A DNA stretch of 64,000 bases, from positions 124,001 through 188,000 of the forward strand of contig NZ_CP157005.1 in assembly GCF_039904985.1 (NCBI RefSeq), read 5' to 3'. The stretch comes from Methylomonas sp. AM2-LC. Lineage in GTDB: Bacteria > Pseudomonadota > Gammaproteobacteria > Methylococcales > Methylomonadaceae. The notes under the pieces are model-generated. The model searched no databases and was not told where the DNA came from. It was given only the letters and a program-made list of their open reading frames with translations. Each line of letters begins with the position of its first letter. The first letter of the stretch is position 1. A program made the translations under genes and the position numbers. This document shows, in pieces, positions 38,041 through 47,460 of this stretch.

Positions 38041-38462
38041 ATTTTAAATAATTGCTAAAGATAAAGTGTTGAGTCCAACGGTATTTTCACACTACGACAG
38101 AATTGACCTACTGTTATAATGTTGAAAAACAGTGGAATTTAAGCACGGCATAGTCACAAAAAGATCATCAAATCTAACAGACTGTGCATTTTTGTTCAAT
38201 ACCTGGATACATGGCTAAGTAATTTAAATTGCCCTAGGCGGAATTTTAATTTTTTCCATTGACTTAAAAAATCTCTATCTATATGCAAAAAATTAATGTT
38301 TGGAGTTTATTAATGGCAACGCGTAGGAAACCATCAACAAATCCAGTCTATCTGGTTCATATCGACCTAAAGATAGCTTTGCCAAATTTAGAAACACGAA
38401 CTAATTCAGCAGTGACTATGTTTTGCCATACTCGGCAAACAATAATTCGTTAAAATGATCGG
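38041..38462. other. Divergent intergenic region, arsR / envC
   Basis: A 422-bp AT-rich region that should hold the arsR promoter and operator and the envC promoter. Apart from the short frame listed at 38313-38453, I see no gene and no convincing consensus site. Confidence 0.5.
38313..38453 (+). CDS. Possible 46-residue small protein upstream of envC
   Basis: An ATG preceded at a good distance by GGAG opens a 46-codon frame starting MATRRKPSTNPVYLVHID. It ends 9 bp before the envC start. The sequence has a basic N-terminus and no known motif. The ribosome site and the position favour a translated small gene or leader, but the length is within chance expectation. Confidence 0.25.
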   Translation: MATRRKPSTNPVYLVHIDLKIALPNLETRTNSAVTMFCHTRQTIIR

Positions 38463-39716
38463 ATGTTTACTCATCTAATCAGCATGAAATTTTGTATCGG
38501 TCTATTGATTGCAATAATGGGTAGCAGTCCTGCCTTGGCACTTGCAGCTGTTACCGAAAAGCAAAATCAATTAAGTGATGTGCAATCACAAATTCGGCAA
38601 GTTACTACGGAGTTAAAAAATCTTAGTGCCGAAAAATCTGTACAGTTGGATCAACTGAAAATTTTAGAAAAACGCTATGGCGAGATGGCAAATATTGTGC
38701 TTAGTATTAAAGCAAATATAAAACAGCAAGAAGAGAAGCTTCAAGAAATACGTAACAAAATCACCCTAGCACAAAAAGATTTTCACACCCAAAAACACGC
38801 TCTTGAAGGTTTGATAAAATCCGCATATACCATTGGTGACATGGAAGGTCTAAAACTGATTCTAAATCAGCGTGATCCTAGTTTGTCTGGACGTATGTTG
38901 ATTTATCACGACTATATCAGTAGAGCACGTTTACAAAAATTACAACTAATACAAGAAAACTCAAAAACATTGCATCAACTAGAATCTGAAAAAGACAATG
39001 AAAATCAATTATTAAAACTCGCTCTGGAAAAGAAACAACAAGAAACGGATAACATGCAAGCGTTAAAAATTCAGCGAGAAAAATTACTGCTAAAGTTAGA
39101 TAGTGATTACTTAAGTAAAAACCAGCAAATGGAAAGATTGCTACACGATGAGAAAAAATTAGCAAGCTTAGTGGCGTCATTACAAAAAACTGATGATAAT
39201 ACCGAGCAAGAACCTTTAGCGACTGTTAATAAACAGGAGCCAAACCATGAGATAGATGACCAAAAATCATCAGAAACACAAGCCCGACATGAGCATAAAA
39301 GCGGTACGTATCAATCGTTTCTAAACCTACAGGGACAGTTGCCCTGGCCTGTTATGGGTGCGATAACCGAGCATTTTGGTAGTCGCAGATTCGAAACCAC
39401 TTGGGATGGAGCGATTTTAAGCGCTCGTGAAGGTGCGGATATTCATGCAATAGCTGCTGGAAAAGTGGTCTATGCTGATTGGTTACGTGGATATGGCCTA
39501 ATGCTGATACTTGATCATGGAGGTGGTTACATGAGTTTGTATGGGTTTAATCAAAGTTTACATAAAAACGTCGGTGAACAGGTAGTAGCAGGGGAAACTT
39601 TGGCTTCTGTTGGTCGTAGTGGTGGACGAGCTGAAGCTGCACTTTATTTCGGTATACGAAAAATGGGTAGGCCGGTAAATCCAGAGCTATGGTGCAGAAC
39701 ACCAGGGAAAAATTAA
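38463..39716 (+). CDS. envC: Murein hydrolase activator EnvC
   Basis: A periplasmic activator of the division amidases AmiA and AmiB. The 417-residue protein has a signal peptide (from Met8, cleaved near ALA at 28-30), a long coiled coil (about 32-265, rich in Lys, Gln and Glu), and a C-terminal LytM (M23) domain (about 290-415). The domain is degenerate: the metal-ligand His is Arg in REGADI and the usual HxH is replaced by YGFNQSL. It is therefore non-catalytic, as known for EnvC. ctpA follows. Confidence 0.9.
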   Translation: MFTHLISMKFCIGLLIAIMGSSPALALAAVTEKQNQLSDVQSQIRQVTTELKNLSAEKSVQLDQLKILEKRYGEMANIVLSIKANIKQQEEKLQEIRNKITLAQKDFHTQKHALEGLIKSAYTIGDMEGLKLILNQRDPSLSGRMLIYHDYISRARLQKLQLIQENSKTLHQLESEKDNENQLLKLALEKKQQETDNMQALKIQREKLLLKLDSDYLSKNQQMERLLHDEKKLASLVASLQKTDDNTEQEPLATVNKQEPNHEIDDQKSSETQARHEHKSGTYQSFLNLQGQLPWPVMGAITEHFGSRRFETTWDGAILSAREGADIHAIAAGKVVYADWLRGYGLMLILDHGGGYMSLYGFNQSLHKNVGEQVVAGETLASVGRSGGRAEAALYFGIRKMGRPVNPELWCRTPGKN

Positions 39717-39753
39717 TTTTTACAGGAAACAGGTTGTTGGAGTTTTAATACAC

Positions 39754-41133
39754 ATGCGAAAACACAGAAATAGTTTAATTTTATTGGTTGGAATTCTTTT
39801 AGGTGCCACGTTAAGCCTATGCAGTAGCGTATTAGCGGAAAAAGAACAACCCCAAATAGCGCCCAAAAGAGAAGAATTGCAAGCTCTACCATTCGATGAG
39901 TTACGCAATTTCACCGAAATTTTTGGCCGTATAAAACAGGATTATGTCGAACCCGTTTCGGACAAAAAATTATTGGAAGATGCTATTCGTGGCATGCTGT
40001 CAGGCTTGGATCCTCATTCTGCCTATCTGGCCAGCGATGAGTATAAAGAACTGCAAGAAGGTACTACAGGTCAGTTTGGCGGATTAGGCATTGAAGTGGG
40101 TATGGAAAACGGCTTTGTCAAAGTTGTTTCACCCATTGATGATACACCCGCACAAAAAGCCGGTATCAAAGCTGGAGACTTGATAGTCAGACTGGATGAC
40201 AAACCAGTAAAAGGGATGACGCTTGCAGACGCTGTAAAAACCATGCGTGGTGAACCAGGTAGCGAGATAGTACTGACTGTGGTTCGTGAAGGACAGGAAG
40301 CGCCCTTAAAATTTGCTATAACCCGCGACATTATCAAAGTTAAAAGCGTAAAACAGCGCTTACTTGAAAAAAATTATGGTTACTTACGAATCAGTAGTTT
40401 TCAATCGGGTACTGGTCAAGGTCTCATAGACGCAGTTAACGAATTGAAAAAAGAAAATGAAGGACAATTGAAAGGCGTAGTATTGGATCTTCGTAATAAT
40501 CCTGGCGGCGTACTGAATGCTGCTGTTGAAGTGAGTGACGCCTTTTTGGATAGCGGCTTGATCGTATTTACCGAAGGACGCATTAAAAACTCTGAAATGC
40601 GTTTTAACGCGGCATCGGGTGATATTATTAATGGCGCACCCATTGTAGTTCTTATCAATGGTGGATCTGCATCTGCTTCAGAAATTGTCGCTGGCGCACT
40701 ACAAGATCACAAACGTGCCATTATCATGGGTGAAAAATCCTTTGGCAAAGGTTCTGTACAAACTATACTTCCTACCACAAATGGGGCGGCTATCAAGCTA
40801 ACAACAGCACGCTATTTCACCCCATCCGGTAGATCCATTCAAGCAGAAGGTATAGAGCCTGATGTTAAACTGGAACGAGTAAAACTGGAAGCAATTGACA
40901 AAGCTAAATTTGAAGGCATTAAAGAAGCTGATCTTAGTCATCATTTAATCAATGCCAACGCTCCAAAGCATAAAGATCAGAAAGAGCGTGAAGAAGAAAA
41001 AGACGTTGATAAGGATAAAGATAAAGATGGTGTTGAGGATACCGAAAAAGAGATTGATGATAAAATCTTGCGCGACTATCCGTTAAACGAAGCGCTGAAT
41101 TTATTGAAAGGTATTGGCATTCTAAAAAAATAA
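39754..41133 (+). CDS. ctpA: Carboxy-terminal processing protease, S41
   Basis: A 459-residue periplasmic protease. A signal peptide (about 1-30) is followed by the FGRIKQDYVEPVSDKKL N-domain and a PDZ domain (TGQFGGLGIEVG to VREGQ). The S41 core has VLDLRNNPGGVL, the nucleophile region GGSASASEIVAGAL and the Lys in GEKSFGKGSVQT. After residue 405 the tail is a highly charged Lys/Asp/Glu stretch (KDVDKDKDKDGVEDTEK), unusual for the family. envC-ctpA is a common gene pair, usually with a polysaccharide deacetylase gene, which is missing here. Confidence 0.93.
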   Translation: MRKHRNSLILLVGILLGATLSLCSSVLAEKEQPQIAPKREELQALPFDELRNFTEIFGRIKQDYVEPVSDKKLLEDAIRGMLSGLDPHSAYLASDEYKELQEGTTGQFGGLGIEVGMENGFVKVVSPIDDTPAQKAGIKAGDLIVRLDDKPVKGMTLADAVKTMRGEPGSEIVLTVVREGQEAPLKFAITRDIIKVKSVKQRLLEKNYGYLRISSFQSGTGQGLIDAVNELKKENEGQLKGVVLDLRNNPGGVLNAAVEVSDAFLDSGLIVFTEGRIKNSEMRFNAASGDIINGAPIVVLINGGSASASEIVAGALQDHKRAIIMGEKSFGKGSVQTILPTTNGAAIKLTTARYFTPSGRSIQAEGIEPDVKLERVKLEAIDKAKFEGIKEADLSHHLINANAPKHKDQKEREEEKDVDKDKDKDGVEDTEKEIDDKILRDYPLNEALNLLKGIGILKK

Positions 41134-41593
41134 CCCAATAGGATGTCGCCTATCCTGCAACTAACTTAGCTTAAGTGCAGGGTAGGCTTTTCGTATCTAC
41201 TTAACATCAAAAGCCGAGGCTTGCGAAGTTAAGCATCTGGCAGTAGTTTGGGCCCCTTAAACTAAACTGTATGCAAATCCACTTCTTTGTAGTTAGAATA
41301 AAACTTTCACTGAAAGCTAGTTATTCAGACCATCACCTGACACAATCCCAACAGACTCAACCGCCTTAAATAAGCTGAATCACGGTAATTTACGTGTTAC
41401 CCATAATAGAATTCGAGAAGAGTGTGTATTAATTTCAGCCAACTGTGTAATCTATATCTATACTTATTTTTTCTGTCCTATTTTTTAAGTACAAAATCTG
41501 TAGTTTGTTTCAGATTAGATGTGCACTGAACTATATAGGTCCGCTCATGGCAAATTTATTTTGCCAATTACACAATCTTAATGGCATATAGCG
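41134..41593. other. Intergenic region between ctpA and the response regulator gene
   Basis: A 460-bp region that begins with the ctpA terminator. The rest is AT-rich with no reading frame of note. It probably contains the promoter of the double-receiver gene, but I find no convincing -35/-10 or -24/-12 pair. Confidence 0.55.
41148..41191 (+). terminator. Rho-independent terminator after ctpA
   Basis: A 12-bp stem, GCCTATCCTGCA against TGCAGGGTAGGC (one G-U pair), with a 16-base loop and TTTT after it. It lies 14 bp past the ctpA stop. Confidence 0.8.
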
Positions 41594-42388
41594 ATGATAG
41601 ATGAACAGCTATCCACATTACAAGTTTTTCTCGTTGAGCCTTCGCACACTCAACAACATATAATTGGACAATATCTTGCCGAAGCAGGAATAGTCGATAT
41701 AAAGTACCTCAAATCGGGCAGTGAAACCATTGCCGAACTTGATCATGCTTTACCTGATCTTATCCTAAGCGCCATGTATTTACCTGACATGACTGGCGTG
41801 GATTTGTTGCACACCATTCGTAGTAACAACGCATCTTATGATATGGCGTTTTTATTAGTTTCCAGCGAAACCAATATCAAATACCTTGAACCGATTCGTC
41901 AGGCAGGCACTATTGCTATTTTACCCAAGCCTTTTACTAAAGCCGAGTTAATGACCGCACTTAAGGCAACAATCGATTATCTGCATCCACATAAAATCAA
42001 CCTGCATCAGATTGACATAGTTGATTTACAAGTACTTATTGTCGATGACAGTGATTTTTCACGCAAATACATTATGCGCATCTTAACTGACATTGGTATA
42101 GAAAATTTCACTCTAGCTGAAAACGGCAAACAAGCTCTATCTATTTGTAAACAACACTATTTTGATTTTATTGTTACTGATTTTAATATGCCGGAAATGG
42201 ATGGCCTACAATTAATCAAACATCTACGTGCTGATGATGATAAAAAATTTGTACCTATTTTAATGGTAACCAGTGAACAAAATAAAAATCGGTTGGCCGC
42301 TGTAGAGCAAGCTGGCGTATCAGCTTTGCTGGACAAACCTTTCGAACCCGAAACAATCCGAGAATTGATTATCAGATTACTGAGTTAA
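41594..42388 (+). CDS. Double-receiver response regulator, first receiver degenerate
   Basis: A 264-residue protein made only of two receiver domains (about 8-130 and 145-264). The second is intact: acidic pair Asp151-Asp152 (IVDDSDFSR), phospho-acceptor Asp196 (IVTDFNMPEMDG) and Lys in LLDKPF. In the first, the acceptor position is Ala60 (LILSAMYLPDMTG) and the acidic pair is Glu-Pro, though the Lys at 112 remains. The first domain therefore cannot be phosphorylated normally. There is no output domain, so it probably works by protein contact, for example in chemotaxis or surface behaviour. No kinase lies nearby. Confidence 0.87.
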   Translation: MIDEQLSTLQVFLVEPSHTQQHIIGQYLAEAGIVDIKYLKSGSETIAELDHALPDLILSAMYLPDMTGVDLLHTIRSNNASYDMAFLLVSSETNIKYLEPIRQAGTIAILPKPFTKAELMTALKATIDYLHPHKINLHQIDIVDLQVLIVDDSDFSRKYIMRILTDIGIENFTLAENGKQALSICKQHYFDFIVTDFNMPEMDGLQLIKHLRADDDKKFVPILMVTSEQNKNRLAAVEQAGVSALLDKPFEPETIRELIIRLLS

Positions 42389-42852
42389 TTTTTGTTTAAG
42401 ATCTTACGTCGTTCCAAAGTATTAGCTAGTCTGCTCAGAGCTTGTTGCAACACATCCGATTGCTGTTGCTGAGCAGATTGAGCATGAATCTGCCTAATAT
42501 TTTCCATAGAGGGTAAACGAGCAGAACGGATTAGATTTTGCTCGACTGATTGCTGACTAATTTTTACTTGCACATTCTGAATATTTATCTGTCCAGCAGT
42601 GCTAACTTTGTTTAGAATAGCCACATGAAAAAAACGGATTTGTGATGCCCAGCTTGCCGCTTCGGTATAGATCAACAACCTCTTACCCGAATGTACACAA
42701 TGTTGAACATGAACGGCAATTTCATCCGGTAATGCACTTCTAACCAAATTTAGCAATGCTATTTGGGTAGCGATAATTTCCATGGACAAGGTTAGCTGCC
42801 GAGTTTGAAAATCCAATGCCGATTTAAACGCAGTATTTTTTAAACTAGCCAT
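42385..42852 (-). CDS. DUF721 (DciA-like) protein
   Basis: A 155-residue protein with a DUF721-like central region (about 35-95): LVRSALPDEIAVHVQHC, then GKRLLIYTEAASWASQIRF. DciA proteins of this fold load the replicative helicase in bacteria lacking DnaC, but this remains a family-level match. The C-terminal third is Gln-rich and helical. I use the ATG at 42852; the longer frame overlaps the divergent hoxF start. The 38 bp between them must serve both promoters, or hoxF is expressed from within this gene. Confidence 0.65.
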   Translation of the reverse strand: MASLKNTAFKSALDFQTRQLTLSMEIIATQIALLNLVRSALPDEIAVHVQHCVHSGKRLLIYTEAASWASQIRFFHVAILNKVSTAGQINIQNVQVKISQQSVEQNLIRSARLPSMENIRQIHAQSAQQQQSDVLQQALSRLANTLERRKILNKN

Positions 42853-42890
42853 GAAGAATCCAATATCAATTAAGCAATCGGTGAGAAACA

Positions 42891-44669
42891 ATGAAAAATT
42901 TTATTCAAACTGTACTTGCAGAAGCCGAATATCAACCCACTAGGCTGTTACAAATATTAAGAGCAGTTCAAACTCAATACCAGCATATTCCGGCGGAGGC
43001 CATTGTTTATTTAGCAGAAATGCTAAATATTCCAAAAACGCGTATCATTGCAGTTATCGAATTTTACAGTTTTTTTCATTTAACGCCACAAGGTCGTTAC
43101 GATATTCTGATTAGCGATTCAATTACTGATCTGATGCTCGGCAAAGAAAACATCATCAACTACTTATCAGCTGTTTTAGATGTCAAAGTAGGTCAACTGA
43201 GCAAAGACGGTTTAGTTAGCCTCAATAACACCTCTTGTACAGGCATTTGCGATCAAGGCCCTGCCGCACTAATTAATGGTTACCCAGTACCACGTCTGGA
43301 TAGAGAAAAGATAGATGAAATTGCCACATTAATTTTCCAGCAAATGCCTGTCACAGAGTGGCCTTCGCATTTATTGGTAGTGGCGGATAATATCAAAAAA
43401 TCTGGGTTGTTACTGAATAACCTTATTACTTCAGGTTCCAGCTTAACAGCCAGTTTAACGCGTGGATTACCTGATACCCTGGACGAACTCGAACAATCCG
43501 GTTTGCGTGGCCGTGGCGGTGCTGGATTTAAAACAGCCACGAAATGGCGTCTGTGTGCCGAAGAAAATAGCGATCAGCATTTTGTCGTGTGTAATGCCGA
43601 CGAAGGTGAGCCTGGTACATTTAAAGACCGGGTATTGCTTAATAGCTTCGCTGATCAAGTTTTTGAAGGTATGACCTTATGCGCATTTACCATTGGCGCC
43701 CGACAGGGATTTCTCTATTTACGCGGCGAATATCTGTATCTTAAACACAAGCTAGAATTTATTTTGCAACAACGTCGCGCCAATGGCTTATTAGGCAAAA
43801 ACATTTTGCAGCAAGGATTTGATTTTGATATTGAAATTTGCCTAGGCGCTGGTGCTTATATTTGTGGCGAAGAATCTGCTTTGATCGAATCACTGGAAGG
43901 CAAACCGGGTATTCCTCGCAATAGACCGCCTTACCCAGTTAGCCAAGGTTTTTTAAATAAACCTACCGTAGTCAATAACGTAGAAACTTTTTTTGCGGCA
44001 GCAGCGATTGCTGTTAATGGCGGTGCATGGTTTGCACAAGTCGGCACTGAAAAATCAGCGGGCAGCAAAATTTTAAGTATCAGTGGCGACTGTGAATCGC
44101 CCGGCATTTACGAATATGCTTTTGGCACACCTATCCGCACTATTCTCAATGAATGTGGCGCAAAACAAGTATTGGGAGTACAAATCGGTGGGCCTTCTGG
44201 CGTATTTATTTCTAATCAGGAATTAGACCGCAAACTTGCGTTTGAAGATTTAGCCACGGGTGGTTCATTTATTGTCTTTGATGAGACTCGCAATATTTTT
44301 GACATAGTCAAAAATTTTACCCATTTCTTTGCTCATGAAAGCTGTGGCTTTTGTACACCCTGTCGAGTCGGAACCTCATTACTGAAAAACCGTTTCGACA
44401 AAATTGTCGAAGGGCATGGCTCGGCAGGTGATGTGGTAGAACTAGAGCTTCTGTCGAAGCTGGTAAAAAACCAGAGTCACTGCGGATTAGGACAAACCGC
44501 AGCCAATCCAATTCTTACCACCTTGGAACGCTACCCTGAGCTGTACCAGCAACAATTGAAAAAAATCAGTTATGAACCCGGTTTTGATTTGGATGCCGCT
44601 CTGGATGTAGCAAGGCGAATGGCGCATCGGAATGATAGCGCGGCTCATCTGATACAAGTGGAGGATTAA
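42891..44669 (+). CDS. hoxF: NAD-reducing hydrogenase, diaphorase subunit HoxF
   Basis: The 592-residue large diaphorase subunit of a bidirectional [NiFe] hydrogenase. The N-terminal NuoE-like domain (about 1-155) has a thioredoxin-fold [2Fe-2S] site (SCTGICDQGP). The NuoF-like part binds FMN and NAD: LRGRGGAGFKTATKW and NADEGEPGTFKDR. It ends with a [4Fe-4S] motif ESCGFCTPCRVGT and a later Cys in SHCGLGQ. It transfers electrons between the clusters and NAD(H). No hoxE is present because the NuoE function is fused. It is first of hoxFUYHW. Confidence 0.95.
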   Translation: MKNFIQTVLAEAEYQPTRLLQILRAVQTQYQHIPAEAIVYLAEMLNIPKTRIIAVIEFYSFFHLTPQGRYDILISDSITDLMLGKENIINYLSAVLDVKVGQLSKDGLVSLNNTSCTGICDQGPAALINGYPVPRLDREKIDEIATLIFQQMPVTEWPSHLLVVADNIKKSGLLLNNLITSGSSLTASLTRGLPDTLDELEQSGLRGRGGAGFKTATKWRLCAEENSDQHFVVCNADEGEPGTFKDRVLLNSFADQVFEGMTLCAFTIGARQGFLYLRGEYLYLKHKLEFILQQRRANGLLGKNILQQGFDFDIEICLGAGAYICGEESALIESLEGKPGIPRNRPPYPVSQGFLNKPTVVNNVETFFAAAAIAVNGGAWFAQVGTEKSAGSKILSISGDCESPGIYEYAFGTPIRTILNECGAKQVLGVQIGGPSGVFISNQELDRKLAFEDLATGGSFIVFDETRNIFDIVKNFTHFFAHESCGFCTPCRVGTSLLKNRFDKIVEGHGSAGDVVELELLSKLVKNQSHCGLGQTAANPILTTLERYPELYQQQLKKISYEPGFDLDAALDVARRMAHRNDSAAHLIQVED

Positions 44670-44670
44670 G

Positions 44671-45387
44671 ATGAGTAACACTATCAATATCGACGGCCAG
44701 ACTATCCCTTTCCAAGAAGGTCAGACTATTATTGAAGCAGCAACCGCAGCGGGAGTTTATATTCCACATCTTTGCCATAAGCCCGGATATACACCACATG
44801 GTAGTTGTAAGTTGTGTACCGTGAATGTGAATGGTCGCAATTGCTCAGCCTGTACTTTTCCTGCCGCAGAGGGTCAAAATATCATAAATAATAGCCGTGA
44901 ACTGACCCATGATCGGCAAAAAATTACACAAATGTTGTTCGTAGAAGGCAATCATTTATGTCCATCCTGTGAAAAAACCGGTAACTGTCAATTGCAGGCA
45001 GTCGCCTATCAGCTGAATATGGTTGACAATCATTTTCCGCACTTTTATCCGCACCGAGAAATGGATGCCAGCCATCCAGATATTTTACTCGATCATAATC
45101 GCTGTATTTTCTGTAATTTATGCGTACGTGCCAGTGCAGAAAAAGATGGCAAAAATGTGTTTGCCATCAGTGGCCGAGGCATCAATAAACATTTAATTGT
45201 AAATTCAGCCAGTGGCAAACTGAAAGACAGTGCAATTGACATCAACGACTGTGCAGCCCATGTCTGTCCAACAGGTGCAATTTTGATTAAAAGAACAGGT
45301 TATCAGGTACCTATTGGTCAACGTATTTATGATCACCAATCTATCAGCACGGTGGCCTTAACGCAGGAGCAAGAACATGGCGAATAA
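44671..45387 (+). CDS. hoxU: NAD-reducing hydrogenase, HoxU subunit
   Basis: The 238-residue small diaphorase subunit, like the NuoG N-terminus. Plant-type [2Fe-2S] ligands are in HKPGYTPHGSCKLC and SACTFPA. A His-Cys3 cluster site follows in HLCPSCEKTGNCQLQ. Two [4Fe-4S] motifs come last (CIFCNLCVRAS and CAAHVCPTGAIL). It carries electrons between HoxF and the HoxY cluster. A GGAGG site precedes the ATG, and the 3' end overlaps hoxY by 11 bp. Confidence 0.95.
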   Translation: MSNTINIDGQTIPFQEGQTIIEAATAAGVYIPHLCHKPGYTPHGSCKLCTVNVNGRNCSACTFPAAEGQNIINNSRELTHDRQKITQMLFVEGNHLCPSCEKTGNCQLQAVAYQLNMVDNHFPHFYPHREMDASHPDILLDHNRCIFCNLCVRASAEKDGKNVFAISGRGINKHLIVNSASGKLKDSAIDINDCAAHVCPTGAILIKRTGYQVPIGQRIYDHQSISTVALTQEQEHGE

Positions 45388-45919
45388 AATCCGCGTTGCT
45401 ACCACTTCTCTGGCCGGCTGCTTTGGTTGTCACATGTCTTTTCTGGATTTGGATGAGCGACTGGTTGCGCTAGCTGAGTTGGTAGAATTTGACCGCTCAC
45501 CACTCACTGACATTGAACACTGCAGCAGCACATGTGACATCGGATTAATTGAAGGTGGTGTGTGTAATTCCGAGAATGTGCATGTATTACGCGAATTTCG
45601 GAAAAACTGCAAAATTTTGGTTGCCGTGGGTGCTTGTGCCATTAATGGCGGTCTGCCTGCCATGCGTAACAGTTTTTCGCTGGAAGAGTGTTTACTGGAA
45701 GCCTATCGAGATGGAATAGGTGTCGAAAACGCACAAATCCCCAGTGATCCGGAATTACCCTTATTATTGGATAAAGTGCGACCTATTCACGAAGTCGTCA
45801 AAATTGATTATTTTTTACCCGGTTGCCCACCCTCGGCTGATGTATTCTGGTCTTTTCTAAGCGATTTACTAGAAGGACGCGAACCGAACTTGGCCAATGA
45901 ATTAATTCATTTTGATTAG
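45377..45919 (+). CDS. hoxY: NAD-reducing hydrogenase small subunit HoxY
   Basis: The 180-residue [NiFe] hydrogenase small subunit with a single proximal [4Fe-4S] cluster. Its ligands are in AGCFGCHMSFLDLDE, the CSSTCD region, VAVGACAINGGLPAMRN, and DYFLPGCPPSAD. It has no twin-arginine signal, so the enzyme is cytoplasmic. A good AGGAG inside the hoxU end precedes its ATG. Confidence 0.95.
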   Translation: MANKIRVATTSLAGCFGCHMSFLDLDERLVALAELVEFDRSPLTDIEHCSSTCDIGLIEGGVCNSENVHVLREFRKNCKILVAVGACAINGGLPAMRNSFSLEECLLEAYRDGIGVENAQIPSDPELPLLLDKVRPIHEVVKIDYFLPGCPPSADVFWSFLSDLLEGREPNLANELIHFD

Positions 45920-45960
45920 ATGCCTGTAGCCTACCCATACACGTACTTTAGAGACTCATT

Positions 45961-47460
45961 ATGTACGAACATCTAGAAACCGCAGAAAATCCCACCAACC
46001 TGAAACGGGTAGTTATTGACCCCGTTTCCCGTGTTGAGGGTCATGGTAAAGTCACCTTATTGTTGGACGAGAACAATAAAGTTCAGCAAGCGCGCTTGCA
46101 TATTGTTGAATTTCGTGGATTTGAAAAATTTATTCAGGGACGCCCTTACTGGGAGTTGCCGGTTTTGGTGCAACGTTTATGTGGTATTTGCCCGGTTAGC
46201 CACCACTTAGCGGCAGCAAAAGCCATTGATCAATTAGTAGGCATTGACCCGGACAATTTAACTCCTTCTGCCGATAAATTAAGACGTTTATTGCATTTTG
46301 GGCAAATGCTGCAATCACATGCTCTGCATTTCTTTCATCTTTCCAGTCCCGATTTATTATATGGTTTTGAAAGTGACATCAGTAAACGTAATGTGATTGC
46401 CGTACTGAATGATTATCCAGATATTGGTTTGCAAGGCGTTAAGCTACGCAAATTTGGTCAGGAAGTCATTCGCATGGTATCTGGTAAACGCATACACGGT
46501 ACAGGAGCGATACCGGGAGGCATGAATAAGTTACTGAACCGGGAAGAACGTGATTATTTATGGCAAGATGTTGCACAGATTATAAGCTGGGCTTCGGGCG
46601 CAGTGGCTTTAATAAAAAAAGTGCACACCTCTAATTTACCTTATTACGACAATTTTGCGACTATCCGCAGTAACTACTTGGGACTGATTAAACCCAACGG
46701 CGCTTTAGAGTTTTATCATGGTGGTATACGTGCCAAAAATGATCGTGGCGAAACCTTGTTGGATCATTTTAATTATTGCCATTACAACGACATAATCCAT
46801 GAAGAAGTGCGATCCTGGAGTTATATGAAGTTTCCGTACCTAACCGCGTTAGGTACTGATTTAGGCTGGTATCGAGTGGGTCCCCTAGCCAGAATTAACA
46901 ACTGTGATTTTATAGACACGCCCTTGGCCGAGGCAGCACGCATCGATTTCAAAGCGCATGCGGAAGAAGCCATGGTGCATAGCACACTGGCTTTTCATTG
47001 GGCGCGTCTCATTGAACTACTGCACAGCGCAGAAAGCATCCAATATCTGCTAAACGATCCGGATATTATGCGGGGGGAACTGGTCGTAAAAGCTGAAAAA
47101 CGCTACGAAGGTATTGGAGTCATTGAAGCACCTCGTGGTACTTTGTTCCATCATTATCAGGTCGATGAAAACGATATTGTCACCAAAGCCAATTTAATTG
47201 TTTCCACCACTAGTAATAATATGGGCATGAATGAATCAGTTCGGCAAGTGGCTGCTGAATATTTATCTGGACAAGAACTAACCGAACCGTTGCTTAACAA
47301 TCTGGAAGTGGCTATCCGCGCTTATGATCCCTGCCTGTCCTGTGCCACCCATGCCGTTGGCAAAATGCCACTACAACTGGAGTTAATCGATGTTGATGGA
47401 AAAATAGTCGATCTACTTACTCGTCATAGTGATGGACAATTTGTACGTGGTCAGCAATGA
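45961..47460 (+). CDS. hoxH: NAD-reducing hydrogenase large subunit HoxH
   Basis: The 499-residue catalytic subunit of a group 3d type enzyme. The NiFe ligands are Cys74 and Cys77 (LCGICPVSHH) and Cys458 and Cys461 (DPCLSCATH). The RVEGHGKVTLL start is typical. About 35 residues follow His464; this tail is the precursor extension removed after nickel insertion, presumably by HoxW encoded next. The gene overlaps hoxW by ATGA. Confidence 0.95.
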   Translation: MYEHLETAENPTNLKRVVIDPVSRVEGHGKVTLLLDENNKVQQARLHIVEFRGFEKFIQGRPYWELPVLVQRLCGICPVSHHLAAAKAIDQLVGIDPDNLTPSADKLRRLLHFGQMLQSHALHFFHLSSPDLLYGFESDISKRNVIAVLNDYPDIGLQGVKLRKFGQEVIRMVSGKRIHGTGAIPGGMNKLLNREERDYLWQDVAQIISWASGAVALIKKVHTSNLPYYDNFATIRSNYLGLIKPNGALEFYHGGIRAKNDRGETLLDHFNYCHYNDIIHEEVRSWSYMKFPYLTALGTDLGWYRVGPLARINNCDFIDTPLAEAARIDFKAHAEEAMVHSTLAFHWARLIELLHSAESIQYLLNDPDIMRGELVVKAEKRYEGIGVIEAPRGTLFHHYQVDENDIVTKANLIVSTTSNNMGMNESVRQVAAEYLSGQELTEPLLNNLEVAIRAYDPCLSCATHAVGKMPLQLELIDVDGKIVDLLTRHSDGQFVRGQQ

